From the NCBI RefSeq assembly GCF_002878395.1, contig NC_061114.1, positions 141,614,422-141,678,421 of the forward strand: DNA of 64,000 nucleotides. Reading direction: 5' to 3'. The translations under genes and the position numbers were made by a program. Below are positions 47,025 to 60,210 of the stretch, one piece after another (the stretch's first letter is position 1; each line of letters opens with the position of its first letter). Origin of the DNA: Capsicum annuum. Its lineage: Eukaryota > Streptophyta > Magnoliopsida > Solanales > Solanaceae. Under the pieces are notes generated by a model, which made no database searches, had not been told where the DNA came from, and was given only the letters and a program-made list of their open reading frames with translations.

Positions 47025-47340
47025 ACACCCTTAACTTAAGATCATTTCTTATCCTCAAGAAACTTAAACCAATATTGTATATGCATATAGATCGTGAAAG
47101 AATGAGAAACCTTTGGAGCTAGCAAGGTCAAACAATTTAACATGCACACAAATTTTGTAATCCTAACTTATAGGAATCCATGCTTGGCATCAGTCCCTAG
47201 CTAGGTTACATGTATACATATAGAACACCACATCCGATGATCAAAATTCACAAGTATAGTGCACATACTCTCACCTCAAGAGTCGTAAGGTCACCCGTAA
47301 CGACTGGCAGCTTATTTTCCACTCTTTTAATGAGGGTATT
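47025..47340 (-). mobile_element. Short internal stub of the second tRNA-Asp-type element
   Basis: Begins with the polypurine tract (47025-47037, minus) and continues with non-coding sequence similar in layout to the region before 40738. It is truncated where the plus-strand LTR fragment begins near 47340. No ORF. Confidence 0.5.
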
Positions 47341-48430
47341 TTAAATATTCCCTCTTATTCCAATAATAACCCATAACCTATAAACATACTTGGGACTATA
47401 TTTTCATCTATAGTACACATCAAATACACTTTCTTCTCTCTCAAATCCTCTTAAGCATCAATACTTAGGGTTTCCAAGATGTGTGTAAAGCAGATCTTTA
47501 AGGGTTGATTTCTCTCCATAATCTTTGGTATTTCAGGCATATGAATCTACCCTTAAACTCATTTTATCTAATACATGAATTTACATGGTTAATTAGATGG
47601 ATTTGAAATAAGGGTTTTAATATGGTTGAGGTCTTTGACATGAAAGGTTCTTAAATTAATTTCCCCTAGTTTATTATGCATTATTCATACTTTGATAATG
47701 ATTTTGAACTTGTGGGGTGCATGGGATTGGTGAATAATAAAATGGGGTAATGTTTTCCCCAATTGTGATGAATTTTTCTTTGACATGTGATTTTGAAAAT
47801 TGAGTTCCCTCAACCTATATGTGAAATTGCTAATGATACATAGCTTTTTCATATGTTTTGACTTGCTCAATTTAACTAATGCATTGGCATAAAAGGTTAA
47901 CAATTTTATACAAAATTAGGGTATGTGAGTTCCTTGTGTTAATGTTAATGAACCTAAGGGGTCATGAATTTCCACCATGTGATGGTTAATGGATGGTGGC
48001 ATGATAATGAACATGCAAGTGGGGTTGGTGTGATGATACCAACGGGATGCCTAAATGTATAATCGGTTCAATAAATTGGGAATATGTATTAAATATTTTC
48101 ATTGTGCATAAAAATGGGTTGTGTAGCTGGGGCATGAAAGTAGATGTCCCAAGGGACCAACACCAAAAATGCGCTAGCCGGCGCAGGGGTCTAATTGATC
48201 AGGAGGTTTGAGTCCCTCTTATTATTATTATATAGTTGGGAGGTTCGAGTCTCCCATGTTCTATAAATTGGTTCTTAAGTCACCTTTGATTTATATCAGG
48301 AGGTTCGAGTCCCTCATTAAGCATAGACATATGAATATGCAGGGGCTAGAATAGTGTAGACTGGGCCCCACTAGACTAATAATGGGCACCTAGTACCTTA
48401 GTAGCATCACTACCCTGAAAACCTTTGTCT
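47341..48430 (+). repeat. Ty3/gypsy LTR fragment, plus strand
   Basis: Its sequence matches the reverse complement of 58517-60000. Landmarks are GGATGCCT, GCTAGCCGG, TTGATCAGGAGGTTTGAGTCC and repeated GGAGGTTCGAGTC at about 48201, 48239 and 48299. It is also more distantly related to the 3' LTR at 62932. Both ends are truncated. The boundary with the gag fragment is approximate. Confidence 0.6.
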
Positions 48431-49480
48431 CCTAATGGGTTTGGGTAGGGAGCACTATCCTTTTAATAGGAGTTACGACTCTTCAAATCTTTCCCTTAGG
48501 ACACTTCCCACTCTAATGTTGGCCCCGACTCTATTCCAAAAATATAGACCTCTTACTCTACTTCTAACCAATCTCTACCTATTTCTTTTTTTATTTTTCA
48601 ACCTGTTACATATACAAAACAAATCTTAAGATGTCCATATCCTTGATCAACAAGGCTATATTACTCTTAATAACCAACTCACGGGATAATCTCAAAGAAT
48701 AATTTATTCTTCGGGCCCTCATATTAGATACCAATTCTAGAGTATACCAAGACAATTGATGGAATTTCGAGGCATACTTCTTGATTGTCATCCTTTCTTA
48801 CTTCAAGTTAAAAAATTCTTCTACTTTAGTTTTCCTCAACTCATGAGGGAAGAAGTGGTCTAAAAATGCAGTAGCGAAATTATCCCATATGATCAAACTA
48901 GAATTTCTACCTCTTGATTATTCCTACTATTTATACCATTGTTATGCCATATCTTTCAATTGATAGGAAACAAACTCACACTTTCAGCCTCAGAAGCATG
49001 CATAACCCAGAAGCTTTTCTCTATCTCATAAGTAAAACATTGAGGATATTTCTCAACCTTGGTACCAGTAAATATTAGAGGATGAAACCTCATGAATTGG
49101 CCAACTCTAGAGGCCTCAAATTAACCTATAGAAGCACCAACAGAACTAGACTATTGTGATTGAGATATCACAATCTGAGTCAATAGAGTAATAAAGCAAT
49201 GAAAATAAATATTAGTAACCTCCCTAAAAAGCGAATGAGTATGATTGTCACCCTCAAAATTAGGATTCACGGGGGCAAGCGGAACTCCACAAGGACAGTC
49301 AGATGCAGTGACCCTTGACTTGGTTTGGACCCCAAAAATTAGATGAGATTCATCCACATGGGCCTCAGGAAAGAAAGAAGGGTTTTCATAAACATTAGAT
49401 TTTCTTCGAGGATTGATATAAAAGACAAACAAATGGAAATCAGAAGAATCAAAGACCTTAGACTCTATTGCAAGAAACTA
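48431..49480 (-). pseudogene. gag: Decayed gag of element E
   Basis: Minus-strand pieces: an N-terminal part at 49151-49432 with a VTNIY and LTQIV context, and the capsid-type segment MTIKKYASKFHQLSWYT at 48606-48791, equivalent to the segments of elements A and C. A C-terminal variable region runs to about 48431. The rest of the element (pol and 3' LTR) is missing at the left junction. A leader of about 130 bp separates it from the primer site at 49610. Confidence 0.7.
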
Positions 49481-49609
49481 AGACAACTAGATATAGAAAA
49501 ATTCCTAAATATCTGAAAGCCTCTGTATTATAAATGTGTCATACCACAAACTCATAAAAAAGATTCTACTTGACACGGCTTTGTGGACACCCAATTGAGC
49601 ATGAACCTA

Positions 49610-49622
49610 GGCTCTGATACCA
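49610..49622 (-). other. Primer binding site of element E, initiator Met tRNA
   Basis: The minus strand reads TGGTATCAGAGCC, a perfect 13-base match to the tRNA-iMet 3' end complement, five bases from the LTR end. Confidence 0.9.
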
Positions 49623-50257
49623 ACTTTGTCATGACCCAAACCTAGGCAGTGCCATGATGGGTATCTCAAATTCCATGTGGACCAGATATCACCCACTTTA
49701 CCTAACCTGCCAAACATGTTAACAACAAGTGTTAGGTGAATCCCAAACATATAAAAAGATAGAATTAAATATGATAAATAATAACACATAATATATCTAT
49801 ACCAATACACCATGCAATAATCTAAACCAACACAAAAAAGTCCATAATAATCCACAAATCTCTACAATCCGAAGTATATAAAATATTGGGACATGCCCCC
49901 GATAATAGCAAAAATATAAGTATAACAACATCGATGACAAAGAGTAAGAGACCATGAAATAAATGCCGTCCAAAGTATGGATGGTCACCACTTCCATGAC
50001 AATCTCATAAACCACTGGATAACCTAGTCACTGCACTTAATAAAAAAAGAAGCTTCAGTCCCTGTATCACATGGGGATATAATGCCTGAAGATGGTTAGC
50101 AGTTGGAACGCTAATATGTAACTCAGAGAGAGAGAAGTAAGATAATGTCACTATCCAAAAACAAGTCAAATTATTATATGCAATCATAAGTAAACATATA
50201 TACATATATCATACTGGGATAGGGAAAAAAGCTTAGCATGAACTTTGAAAACATTAA

Positions 50258-52487
50258 TATAAAGCCCCGCATTTTTGGGCTAGACTTTAAACAATCATTT
50301 CTACGTATGTAATCTATAATATTATGATTTTTAGTTGAATATATGAGTCATTATATTTATATTAGTTTTTGAAGCATTAAGGTGGTGAAAAATATTTATA
50401 GAAATCACTAAGAGCAAAGTTGAGCTAAGAGCCTTTGATTCGACTAAGTTTTTGTATTCAATCTACAAGGATCGATATTAAATGTGTATAACATTTTATA
50501 TACATGGAATTTCTTAGCTCAATACCTAGAAAATGATAGATAATTGAATTAGATTTCCAACTATACCAAATTCTCCAAAATCTGATACCTAAGAAAAAAG
50601 TTATAGCCTTTTTTGTGAGAGGCAATAAGGGTCCATGATTTGGCCGCGGTACGCCGGTCTCTCAACACGATTTGGGGTGTGATTTATTAATATCTCAATG
50701 CAATATGGGATGGTACGTGGATCTTATTCCACTATGTTTCAGCTTCATAAATTAAAGAACCTTAAAGGGCATGATTTGTCTATCTTATTTAAACTAACAC
50801 TCGTAAAAACCCTCCCTTTACAAAGTACAATAATTCAACCTTCTTCTCTTAAGAACACAAAGATTTAATTTTGAATTACAAATTTTTTCTAGAATCCAAG
50901 AGTTCAAGCTTTCAAGTTCAAATAATATTCAAGAAATATGATGGATAGGGTTTATTTCAAAAGTTCATAATTTGAGTCCTAAGCTCCAAGTTTTCTTGAC
51001 AAGTCAAGAAACTTAAGGTATGTGGGGTTTATGAACAAGGACAATCTTCCATCCTTGTTCAGAAAACTTTTTTAAAAGTTTAAGTCATATGGTTTGCAAT
51101 TAGGGTTTATACCTAAGTTATCTTCTTTTTATATAATGAAATAATTATGCGATTGAAGTATTAAAGTGTATACATGATCTACCTATTTATGTTTTGACTT
51201 AAATATTCACTATTATGATTTGAATATCCTGAGTTTGATTTGGAACATTTATTAAAGATTTCCAATTGATTTTTAAGCATGATATTTAATTACAAATTAT
51301 ATTAAAGAAAGTAAAAGATTCAAGGCTTGATTTTTAGAACTAAGTTTACAAGAGAAATTTGAATCTTTTGATTAAAAAATATGTCTTGAAATACACAATC
51401 ATTTATCATCCTTATGATAAAAAGAAATGATTTAATTTTTGATCTTAAGATAAGATATGAAATCCACAATTGTTCATGCTGATTATGATTTAAAGAAAGA
51501 GAAACAAAATTCGTTTTGATTCTATAAACCCTTATGCTATTTATATGGTGAATTTCCTAAAGTATTAGCATATAAGTAATATGAGAGTAGTATTTAGCAC
51601 CAAGTTGGGTCTGAGTCTGAGGAAAAATGCCCCAGAACTATGTGCCAGCATAGGTTTAAGTTCCACTATGGGTTAGGTATTGTGATCACTAATTTAAGTT
51701 TTTATTCTGATGGAAATGGTAGAACAGCTCTCCTCAACATGGGTAAGACATTGGAATCCATTATAGCTCACATGTTTTATGTCTATTAGAAGAAACTGCC
51801 AAAGAAAATATAAAAAGTAATGATTTTAGAAACCAAGTGTTATGGCTCAAAAAGTTTATCCTTATGCTTCATTACTCATTTTTATGATTTTGCAGTCTTT
51901 GTCTTATTAAAGATCAAGGTGAGTCACGTACACTTTGAATGCATTATTTGAAAGTCTATGAATATATTCAAGTTAGTTTTTTACTTATTCATACACTCAA
52001 ACATGCTCAATACATAACAGAAGTACTGACCCACATATATGTCTATGTGCTACATTGTCTTTTGATGTAGGTACCAAATGGAGCACACATATCATAATCA
52101 GAGTGTTTGGAACTTCCAGTCAGCAGGTGATGTTGTCTTTTGATTTAAGGACACGAGTTAACTATACTTCTAGTAGCAGTTTTATTTAATCGTATTGATT
52201 AGGTATTGTTGGGGGTTATGTCCCGACTACCTATAGATAATATTAGTAGAGGCTTGATATAATGTCATTCAGAGTTTATGTATTTCTTTTGTATAACTAA
52301 AAATACTTGTTTTAAATAATTTTCTATAGAAAATATTCAGCTAAATATATTTCTTCAGCTTATTTCATCAAGTTTTATGAATTTTAAATCAGTAAATCAT
52401 CCATCATGTCAGTACATGGGTTAGCTTGGGATCTCTTATGGTCGTAAGCACTGTGTGACGTTCAAGGGGTAGTCTTGGGGTTTTACA
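50258..52487 (+). repeat. 5' LTR of element D
   Basis: From TATAAAGCCCCG to TTTTACA, aligning with 56215-58511 throughout. Non-coding. Confidence 0.9.
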
Positions 52488-52491
52488 AACA

Positions 52492-52503
52492 TTGTATCAG
52501 AGC
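52492..52503 (+). other. Primer binding site of element D
   Basis: TTGTATCAGAGC, four bases after the LTR. It differs from the tRNA-iMet complement at one base. Confidence 0.8.
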
Positions 52504-55500
52504 ACAGTGTTCAAGTATCCTACGGTGTCTACGAAGTCATGTCTAGTAGAGTCTTGCAGAATGGTACAAAGACGTCTTACTTTTCTTTGAGATGCTATAG
52601 GAAATTTAAGAAATATTTTATTTCTTCATTCTCTAAATCGTGCAGTAAACTTTTTCTCTCAAAAACTTCTATTAGTTCTTGTGTAACTCCATAATTTTTC
52701 ATCTATAACCTTCTGAGATAATATAAGTACTAGATTCTAATTTCTCTCATGATGATGCTCTAAAATTTAACATCACTAACTTTAGAAGTCAAACAAGGGG
52801 CTTGAGAGGAGATCTCTAGTGTGTTATAACTCCCTTAAGTTGAAAGCTTTTGTACTCATCAATATAAGTTGTTCAGTTAAGAAAGAACAAGATGTGTATT
52901 CAGATTCCCCATTAACCCATCAATACAAATATTATGAGATGAGAGAGTATGAATCAAGATTGTTAAATTCAGATTGAATTCAAGGGATATTATGAAATTT
53001 ATTATTATGTTTCATAAATAGTAAAACCTTCTTATAGTTGGAAGTATTGGTTTAAAAGTGTAGAGATAAGAATGGTGGTAATGGAGGTTGATCGAATGTA
53101 TATAGATGATTTTTTTCATATGATCGAGTTAGTAGTCATTGGATAGGTCTTTGTGTGTTTTTTTATTTATAATGAATGTGGTACAGGTTCCTTGGTTGAA
53201 GGTTGAGAAAGAGTTATTTATGAAAGTATTTAGTGGTTGAGTATTATGAATTTAGGCTTCTCTTGAGGTTGCAAGGAGTTTAGTTGAAACTTATAGAGGT
53301 ATGAAATAAATTTAGGTGTATAGATGAGTGAATAGTATTGAAGTATACAGGGAGGTTGTGCTAATTGATTATAATAAGATAAGCCATATGATCATGATAA
53401 ATTATTGTTACCATGAGGTTTTATTGTACTAGTATTTATTGATGTTTTATTTTATAGCTTTCAAGTGAGAATAGTATATGAGGTAAGGTTGTTAATCATA
53501 TCTAGAACTAAATACTATGTTTGAATAGTAGATACTCATCAAGAAAGAAATACAGATTGCTTGGTTAGTGATGATGGTTATATGGAATTTGTCTAGTAGG
53601 CTTGAACAATATATGCAAGAGATTAAGTTCATTTGTACATAATTGAGTATGATGTTGTAGGTATGATTTAAATATGTACACAAGGTGATATGGAGGTTTC
53701 TTTATTTTCTAAGATTATTAAAGAGTGTGTGTGGTTAGTAGTACCCTTGAATTGCTAAACATGAAGAAGGCTAGTTATATAGTATATGGTGTTCTTAATT
53801 TCTACGTTAAGAAGTTATGGATAGGTGATAATCTTTTAGTGTGATTTTGATTCTCATAGTTTAGGGAAGAATATAAATTTAGAGATGTTATAATGGTAGG
53901 ATATGTTTGAAAAGAGGCATATTATGTGTTTAGTAAGGCAAGCATGTTGTCAAGAAGGGTGTAAGTATATGATGAGTGCTGAAGCTAAGGAAAGTTAAGG
54001 ATAGTATATATTAAGGGAGTGTAGAAGGATGAAGTTAGTATAGTTTATTATAAGTTTAGGAATACCCATGTTAAGAGTTACAATCTAAGTCTGAATCTAG
54101 GATGATTGAGCTAACAAAAAGAACTGTTGAAGATCTAGATGGTATAGACTCAGGGTATAGTAATGATCATGAATATTTTAAGTAAGTAAGTGTTAAAGTT
54201 ATTATATAATGACCATTGAGGCTATATAATGTTAAGAGTTGTATCTCAGAAGGAAGAATTAGAAGTAGGTTTTACATTTTCAAGTGTAGTTCTTTCATAG
54301 TGAGTTTATTATTTATGTGTATTGTTATATCTCAGATTCTAGAGTAGAATGGTTGCAGTTAAGTTTAGATTTTACTAAAGGGATCCACATACTTCGAATG
54401 ATGGGTTAAAGTTAAGAGGAAGATAATAGAATAAGTTACCAATTCAGGCTTTTAGATTCTAGTAGTGATGCTAGTGTGTTCTTGAACAGTAGTAAGGGAG
54501 GAAGGTACCCGACATCTACTCATGCCTTACATGTCATAAATAATTATGTATGCTTCCAATTCCTAATATAAGAAAATCCAGTTCACTCAACAGTACAATT
54601 CATATTTCATAAATTTATGAACACCAAAATCAGGTCATACAGTTCATGACTCATGTGCTCATACTTTACAGTATGCTCCATTTCTAGAACTCACGGCCTC
54701 AATCAAGTGTCTATGTTATGCATAGTATTCTTTCATATTCCAAGTCCTCATGTTCTAATACTTTAGTGACTTCTTCTTGTGAATTAGTAGTGGCAATGAG
54801 TAATTGTTTATAGAAGAGAGATTAAATGACTCTTGTTAGGGAAATAATTTTCATTCTTGTTGTGTCTTAGGTTGTAAGTGTGAAGGATGATTGAGCTAGA
54901 ACATTTTGATGTACGTCTTGGTTAGTTGAAATTTCGTGTGCATTTTCTTGGGGATGGTGCATTGATGTTGTTATTGACAAAGGTTTAGAGAACATGAGAA
55001 AGATGCTTGTACGGGTGTTCCTTAGAAGTTCATCTATTCTTATGATGATAGGATTGAATGTCATCTTGGTATATAAGTCAATGGGTGCATTATGTGATAG
55101 TGAATTCGAAGTAAGAGGATTGAATTTAGTTTTTGAGGAGTAAGAATAGTTATTCTTGGGATATAAAGTTGTGAAAATGCATGGGGTATTGAATTCATCG
55201 TTTAGACTAGTGTTATTGTGTTATGTGTGTAAATTCAAGTAGGCTTGAGCATAGTGAGAGAATTTGATTCAGCTCAAACTTTAGTGGATAGGGTTATCAG
55301 TGCTAATGTGAAGATCATAAGTGGCCTTAAGTGAAGTGCAGTATTGATGTGGAACATATAGTTGAGGGGGTGTTTGAGAAGTATGTCTAAGCTTGAAAGT
55401 GGCAGTTCTATTTCTTAAGGACTAGTAATTCTACCCCAGCTTATGTTTTGTAAGCCTATGTTCTATGTTACAAAGTTATAGCTATATTAAGGTTACTTGC

Positions 55501-56200
55501 TCAAATATCATATTCAGATCATGCCGATGAATTATTTCCTCCCTAGTGTTATTAGAACTTCTTGCAAAGAGTGTTGAAGAAATACTTCAGTTGATTATAA
55601 GATTTCTATATTACTCAGTCCGTATAGCCAACAATCTAGTTTGGTAGTTAGATAGACATATTCCTACAGTTTTCAATCTTTCCTATTCTGAGGTAATTCA
55701 TTCACGTGTATGGAAGTTCCAAATTGAGTTCTGTCCAAGCATCATGTTTCATATTTATCCAGTTAGACATGACTCAGTTCATAAGTGTTCAGTACATACA
55801 TAATATCCTTTTTCCAGGTATATGATCTCAATTTTCAAAGTGTATGATCTCAGTTTTCCAAGTATATGATCTAAATTTTCTAAGCATTCTAGCTTAGACA
55901 GTGTAATACCCCTTGTATGACCTTGGTATCATGATTCATGCTTTTATTTCATCATTCATCACTTTATAGTTTTATATGTATGATTGCATCATGAACATTT
56001 CAAGAGAGTTCTAAACTCTCAACATGAATCAACTTCTTATAGTCAATAAAGTCAAGTCAACTCAGAATCCAGTTTCATGATGAATGTTCTAATGTTTCTA
56101 CTCAACTACATCATTTATTACAAGACATATTATGAGTACATTATTCCATACTTATCTAACTTCAACAAGTTCCAATCCAACAATCAAGGAGTAATATTTC
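52504..56200 (+). other. Interior of element D, no coding region
   Basis: AT-rich with many stops in all frames. The longest frames (53492-53683 minus, 54867-55064 minus) show no family features. Contains a 22-bp triplicate at 55818-55883. Confidence 0.75.
55818..55883 (+). repeat. 22-bp tandem triplicate
   Basis: GTATATGATCTCAATTTTC and its variants start at 55818, 55840 and 55862, an exact 22-base period, about 330 bases upstream of the polypurine tract. Confidence 0.9.
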
Positions 56201-56214
56201 CAAGGGGGAGATGA
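56201..56214 (+). other. Polypurine tract of element D
   Basis: CAAGGGGGAGATGA immediately before the 3' LTR. Confidence 0.88.
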
Positions 56215-58511
56215 CTTAACACCCCGTATTTCTGGGCTAGACTTTAACTATCATTCCTACATGTGTAAGCTCTAATTCCATTATTTGTATGTAAATATAT
56301 GTCTCAAGATCTTTATCCTTGTGTGTGAAGGGCTTAAGAGGTGAAAAGTGTTCATAGAAATAACTTAGAGCAAAGTTGAGCTAAGAGACTTTGATTCAAA
56401 CAAGTTTTTGTATTCGATTTTACAAGTGTCTACTTTGAAGGTGTATAACTTTTTATATACGTGGGATTTTTAATCACAAAACCAACCAAATGATAGATAG
56501 TTAAATTATCTTTCCAAATATATCATTTTGCCTTTATCTGATAATTGAGCAAAAAGTTATGGCCTTTTATGTGAGAGGCAGTAAGGGTCCATGACTTGCC
56601 GTGGCACATCGGTCTTTCAATGCTATTTGGGGAATGATGTATTGCTATCTGAATGAGATGTGGGATGTGATGAAGAGCTTATTCCACCTCCATTTCATCT
56701 TCTTAAGGGTCAAGGGGTAGTTTGGTCCTTTCCTCTTAGCCCTAAATGTCAAAGGCACAAATTAAAGCACCCAAAAGGAAATTATTTGCCCATCTTCTTC
56801 AAATCAACTCAACTAAAAACCCTTTATTTCCCAAGGAGAATAATTCAAGCTTCTTACCTAAAGAACACATGGATTTAAATTTAGAATTCAAGATTTCTTT
56901 AAGAATCCAAGAGTACAAGCTTCCAAGTTCAAGAAATCTTCAAGAAATATAAAGAATAGGGTTCTTTCACAAGTTCATCATTCAATTCCCAAGATCCAAG
57001 CTTTCTTGATGAGTCAAGAAATTTAAGGTATGTGGGGATTATGAACAAGGACATTCTTCCATCCTTGTTCCCAAAAGTCATTTAAAAGTTTAAGTTATAT
57101 GATTTGCAACTAGGTTTCATACCCAAGTTATCTTGTTTTGAGATTATGAAAATATTATGTGATTAAAGTATTAAAATGCATGCGTGATCTCATCTATTTA
57201 GGTTTTGACATAAAGATTCTCTATTATTATATGAATATCTTGAGTTTGATTTGAAAAATTGATTAAGATTTTAGATTGAATTTTAAGTATGATATTGTAG
57301 TACAAGTCATATAAAAGAAAGTATAAGATTCTAGGCTTGAGTTTGAGAACTAAGTTTATAAGAAAAGTTTGAATCTTTTGATTTCAAAAAAAGGCTTGAA
57401 ATCCACAATCATTTATCATCCTTATGATACAAAGCATGGATTGATCTTTTGATTATATGATAAGATATGAAATCTATATTTGTTCATCCTAATTATGATT
57501 TAAAGAAAGAGAAGAATAACTTGTTTACATTCTATAAATCTTTATGCTATTTTAAAGTTGGATTTTCTTAAGTATGAACATCTAAGTAATATGGGAGTAG
57601 TATTTAGCACTAAGTTAAGTATGAGTTTGATGTCACATGCGTTATAACTACGTTCCACCACAGGTTTAATTCCCAATATGGGTTAAGTATACTGATCACT
57701 AAGTTAAGGTTCTATTCCGATGGCAAGGGTGAAACAACTCTTGTATATGTGGGTAAGACATTGGATTACGTGATATCTCACATGGTTTATGTCAATTAAA
57801 AGAACTTCCCTAATAAAGTATAAGAAGTAAAGATTTTAGAAACTAAGTGCCATCGCCCACAAAGGTTATCCTTATGCTTCATTACTCATTTTTATGATTT
57901 TGTAGTCTTTATCACAATAAAGCTCAAGGTAAGTCACTTACACTTAGCATGCATTATTTCAAAAGTCTATGAATATATTAAAGGTATTGTTTTAATTTTT
58001 CATACCTCCCCACATACTCAGTATATTCCAGAAGTACTGACCCATTTATATGTCTATGTGCTACATTGTCTCATAATGTAGGTACCAATTGTAGCACGCA
58101 CATTATAATCAGACAATTTGTAGCTTCTAGTTAGTAGGTGGTGAGTTCTTCTGAATTGAGGACAGGAGTGAACTATAGTTTTAGTATCATTTTTATCCAA
58201 TCGTATTGATTATGGACAGCTGGGGTTTATCTCTCGGTTACCTATAGTCAGTATTAGTAGAGGCTTCATATACGGTCATTAAGAGTTGATGTATATACTT
58301 TCAGTTTTCTTTTGTATAACTATGGTTTAAAAATTTTAAAAAGTTTTGAATAGAACATATTAAGATAAAAGTGTTTCTTCCGCTTATTATTTCAATTTTT
58401 ATGTATTTTAAATCAGTAGCTTAAACATCATGCCAGTACATAGGTTAGCTTGGGATCATTTGTGGTCATAAGAACCATGTGACATTCAAGGGGTAGTCAC
58501 GGGTTGTTACA
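56215..58511 (+). repeat. 3' LTR of element D
   Basis: Direct copy of 50258-52487. Ends GTTGTTACA at 58511, followed by the TSD ATTAA. The ORF-like stretches at 56660-56952 are chance. Confidence 0.9.
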
Positions 58512-60210
58512 ATTAACCTAGGTTGTGTATCATAATAGTCATAATACAAGGTACTTATGAGCTATAGGGCCCAACTCTCCCCTAGTTGGAATGGCCTTAA
58601 TGCGTGTAGTCGCACAAACTAGAGAACAACCCTCTTTGTATATGCCATTATGAGGGACTCAAACCTCTCGGCATAATCAAGGTGACTTATTGCCAAAATA
58701 TATAATATGGCGGACTCTAACCGCCCATTTATATATCTATTCGGGGGACTCAAACCTACTGATCATATAGACACTCATATCGGCCAGCGTAGGTTCCAGT
58801 GTTAGTCCTTCCAAATCCGCTTTCACTGGCCAAATACAAATTCCTCTTTAAATACCAATTTAAAACATTCCTTACATATGCACACAACAATTAGTTAAAT
58901 TAATTACCAAAGGCATCCCATTCTTATCGTCATACCAAACCCACTAGCAAGCTTAAAACATGACATAACCATTATCACTTGAATTTGGGACTCAAACATA
59001 TTATTTATACAAGTCATCAATTCAATTCAATATTTAGGACTCAAACCCATTTATCCATTCAAATTATCAAGATTACAATTAAAAATCATTTATGACCCAT
59101 AAGGTCTTTATCAAACCATTTACATTATTAAGCCAATGCCTTAGTTCAAATAACCGTTCAATTTAATATATGGTCATCATTATCTTTTAAAAACCATTCA
59201 TTCTTCATTAACATAATTATGATAACCATTAGTTCAAAACATAATTCATCATGTGATAATATTTTTATCCTTGACATTTTCTCAAATAGGTTGAGGGCCT
59301 ACCATTATGAAATAATTATTCAAGTCATAAACCATCTGATTAGGTTTAAACATAACCCCCTTAGTTTAAATAACAATTTTCAAGCACCCATATGTGTAAA
59401 ACCATTAGTAAATCACATATAAACACAAGTTAAAACATTTGAGAACAATACCCAGAATATGTATTGAAACCCTAAATAATAGATTTTAGAAACAACATTT
59501 TGGATTCAAGAACAATGTTTAAAAAATGTGATTTTCATGAAATAACAATGAAGAAAGAGTCACATGACTTATTCATGAAGATTGACTAACATATTTTAGT
59601 CTTTAAGCCTCAAGATGAACACCATGAAGAACCTTAGCCCAATCTTTTAGAGAGAGTTTTGGAGAGTGTGTAGGATGTGGTTTGATCTTTCCAAGTGAGA
59701 CATAAGGAACCATATAATGTTATATGATGTGGTATTAAGGGTTTTGGAGAGGTAAATATCTAAAATACCCATATCTTAATAGTTTCAAAATAAGCGCTAA
59801 AGAGTACAATTGGACTCCTCAAGTTATATCCACATCATACAAGTGATACCCTCTACTTGTACCTTGATCAGAATGTTTGACACAATATTTTTTCCATCAT
59901 ATGAATCCTTATCCTAAATGTTACCCATACCATACGACAAGTACCCTTATTCTGTACCCTAAGCAGAATCCTCCAAGCTAGACTTTGGACATCATATAAT
60001 TTATCCCTATACTTCTCGTACCCTAACATACGGCTAGTATGATGCCTTCCCATACCAAGAACAACACTTGGACAATGTGATACTTACTAACATACAACCA
60101 ATGACTTTAAACCATATCTACTACATACGAATGGTATGATGTAGTCGTATGATGCACAGAATGTTCAAGGTTCAGAAAAATTTGCAAGGCCTAAAGTTTG
60201 GAGTGTTATA

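Larger units (their letters stand above)
50258..58511 (+). mobile_element. Element D: non-coding LARD-like LTR element
   Basis: LTRs of 2230 bp (50258-52487) and 2297 bp (56215-58511) flank a 3.7-kb interior. A perfect 5-bp TSD ATTAA lies at 50253-50257 and 58512-58516. The primer site TTGTATCAGAGC (one mismatch) and polypurine tract CAAGGGGGAGATGA are present. No gag or pol motif is visible in the interior on either strand. LTR landmarks such as CCCC start, GGTTAGCTTGGGATC and the GTGTGACGTTC-like 3' part resemble element C, which suggests mobilisation by Tekay/Del-type enzymes. Confidence 0.88.
49627..60210 (-). repeat. 5' LTR of element E, split by element D
   Basis: Two pieces, 49627-50257 and 58517-60210, join across the ATTAA duplication of element D to give an LTR of about 2.3 kb. 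It starts (minus) TATAACACTCC at 60210 and ends GGGTCATGACA at 49627. The right neighbour is RT sequence of element F, so E entered F's pol. Short ORFs inside are chance. Confidence 0.75.

Noticed and set aside
50258..58511. An endogenous pararetrovirus
   Set aside because: Direct LTRs, a TSD and a polypurine tract define an LTR element. No viral coat, movement or RT motif was seen.
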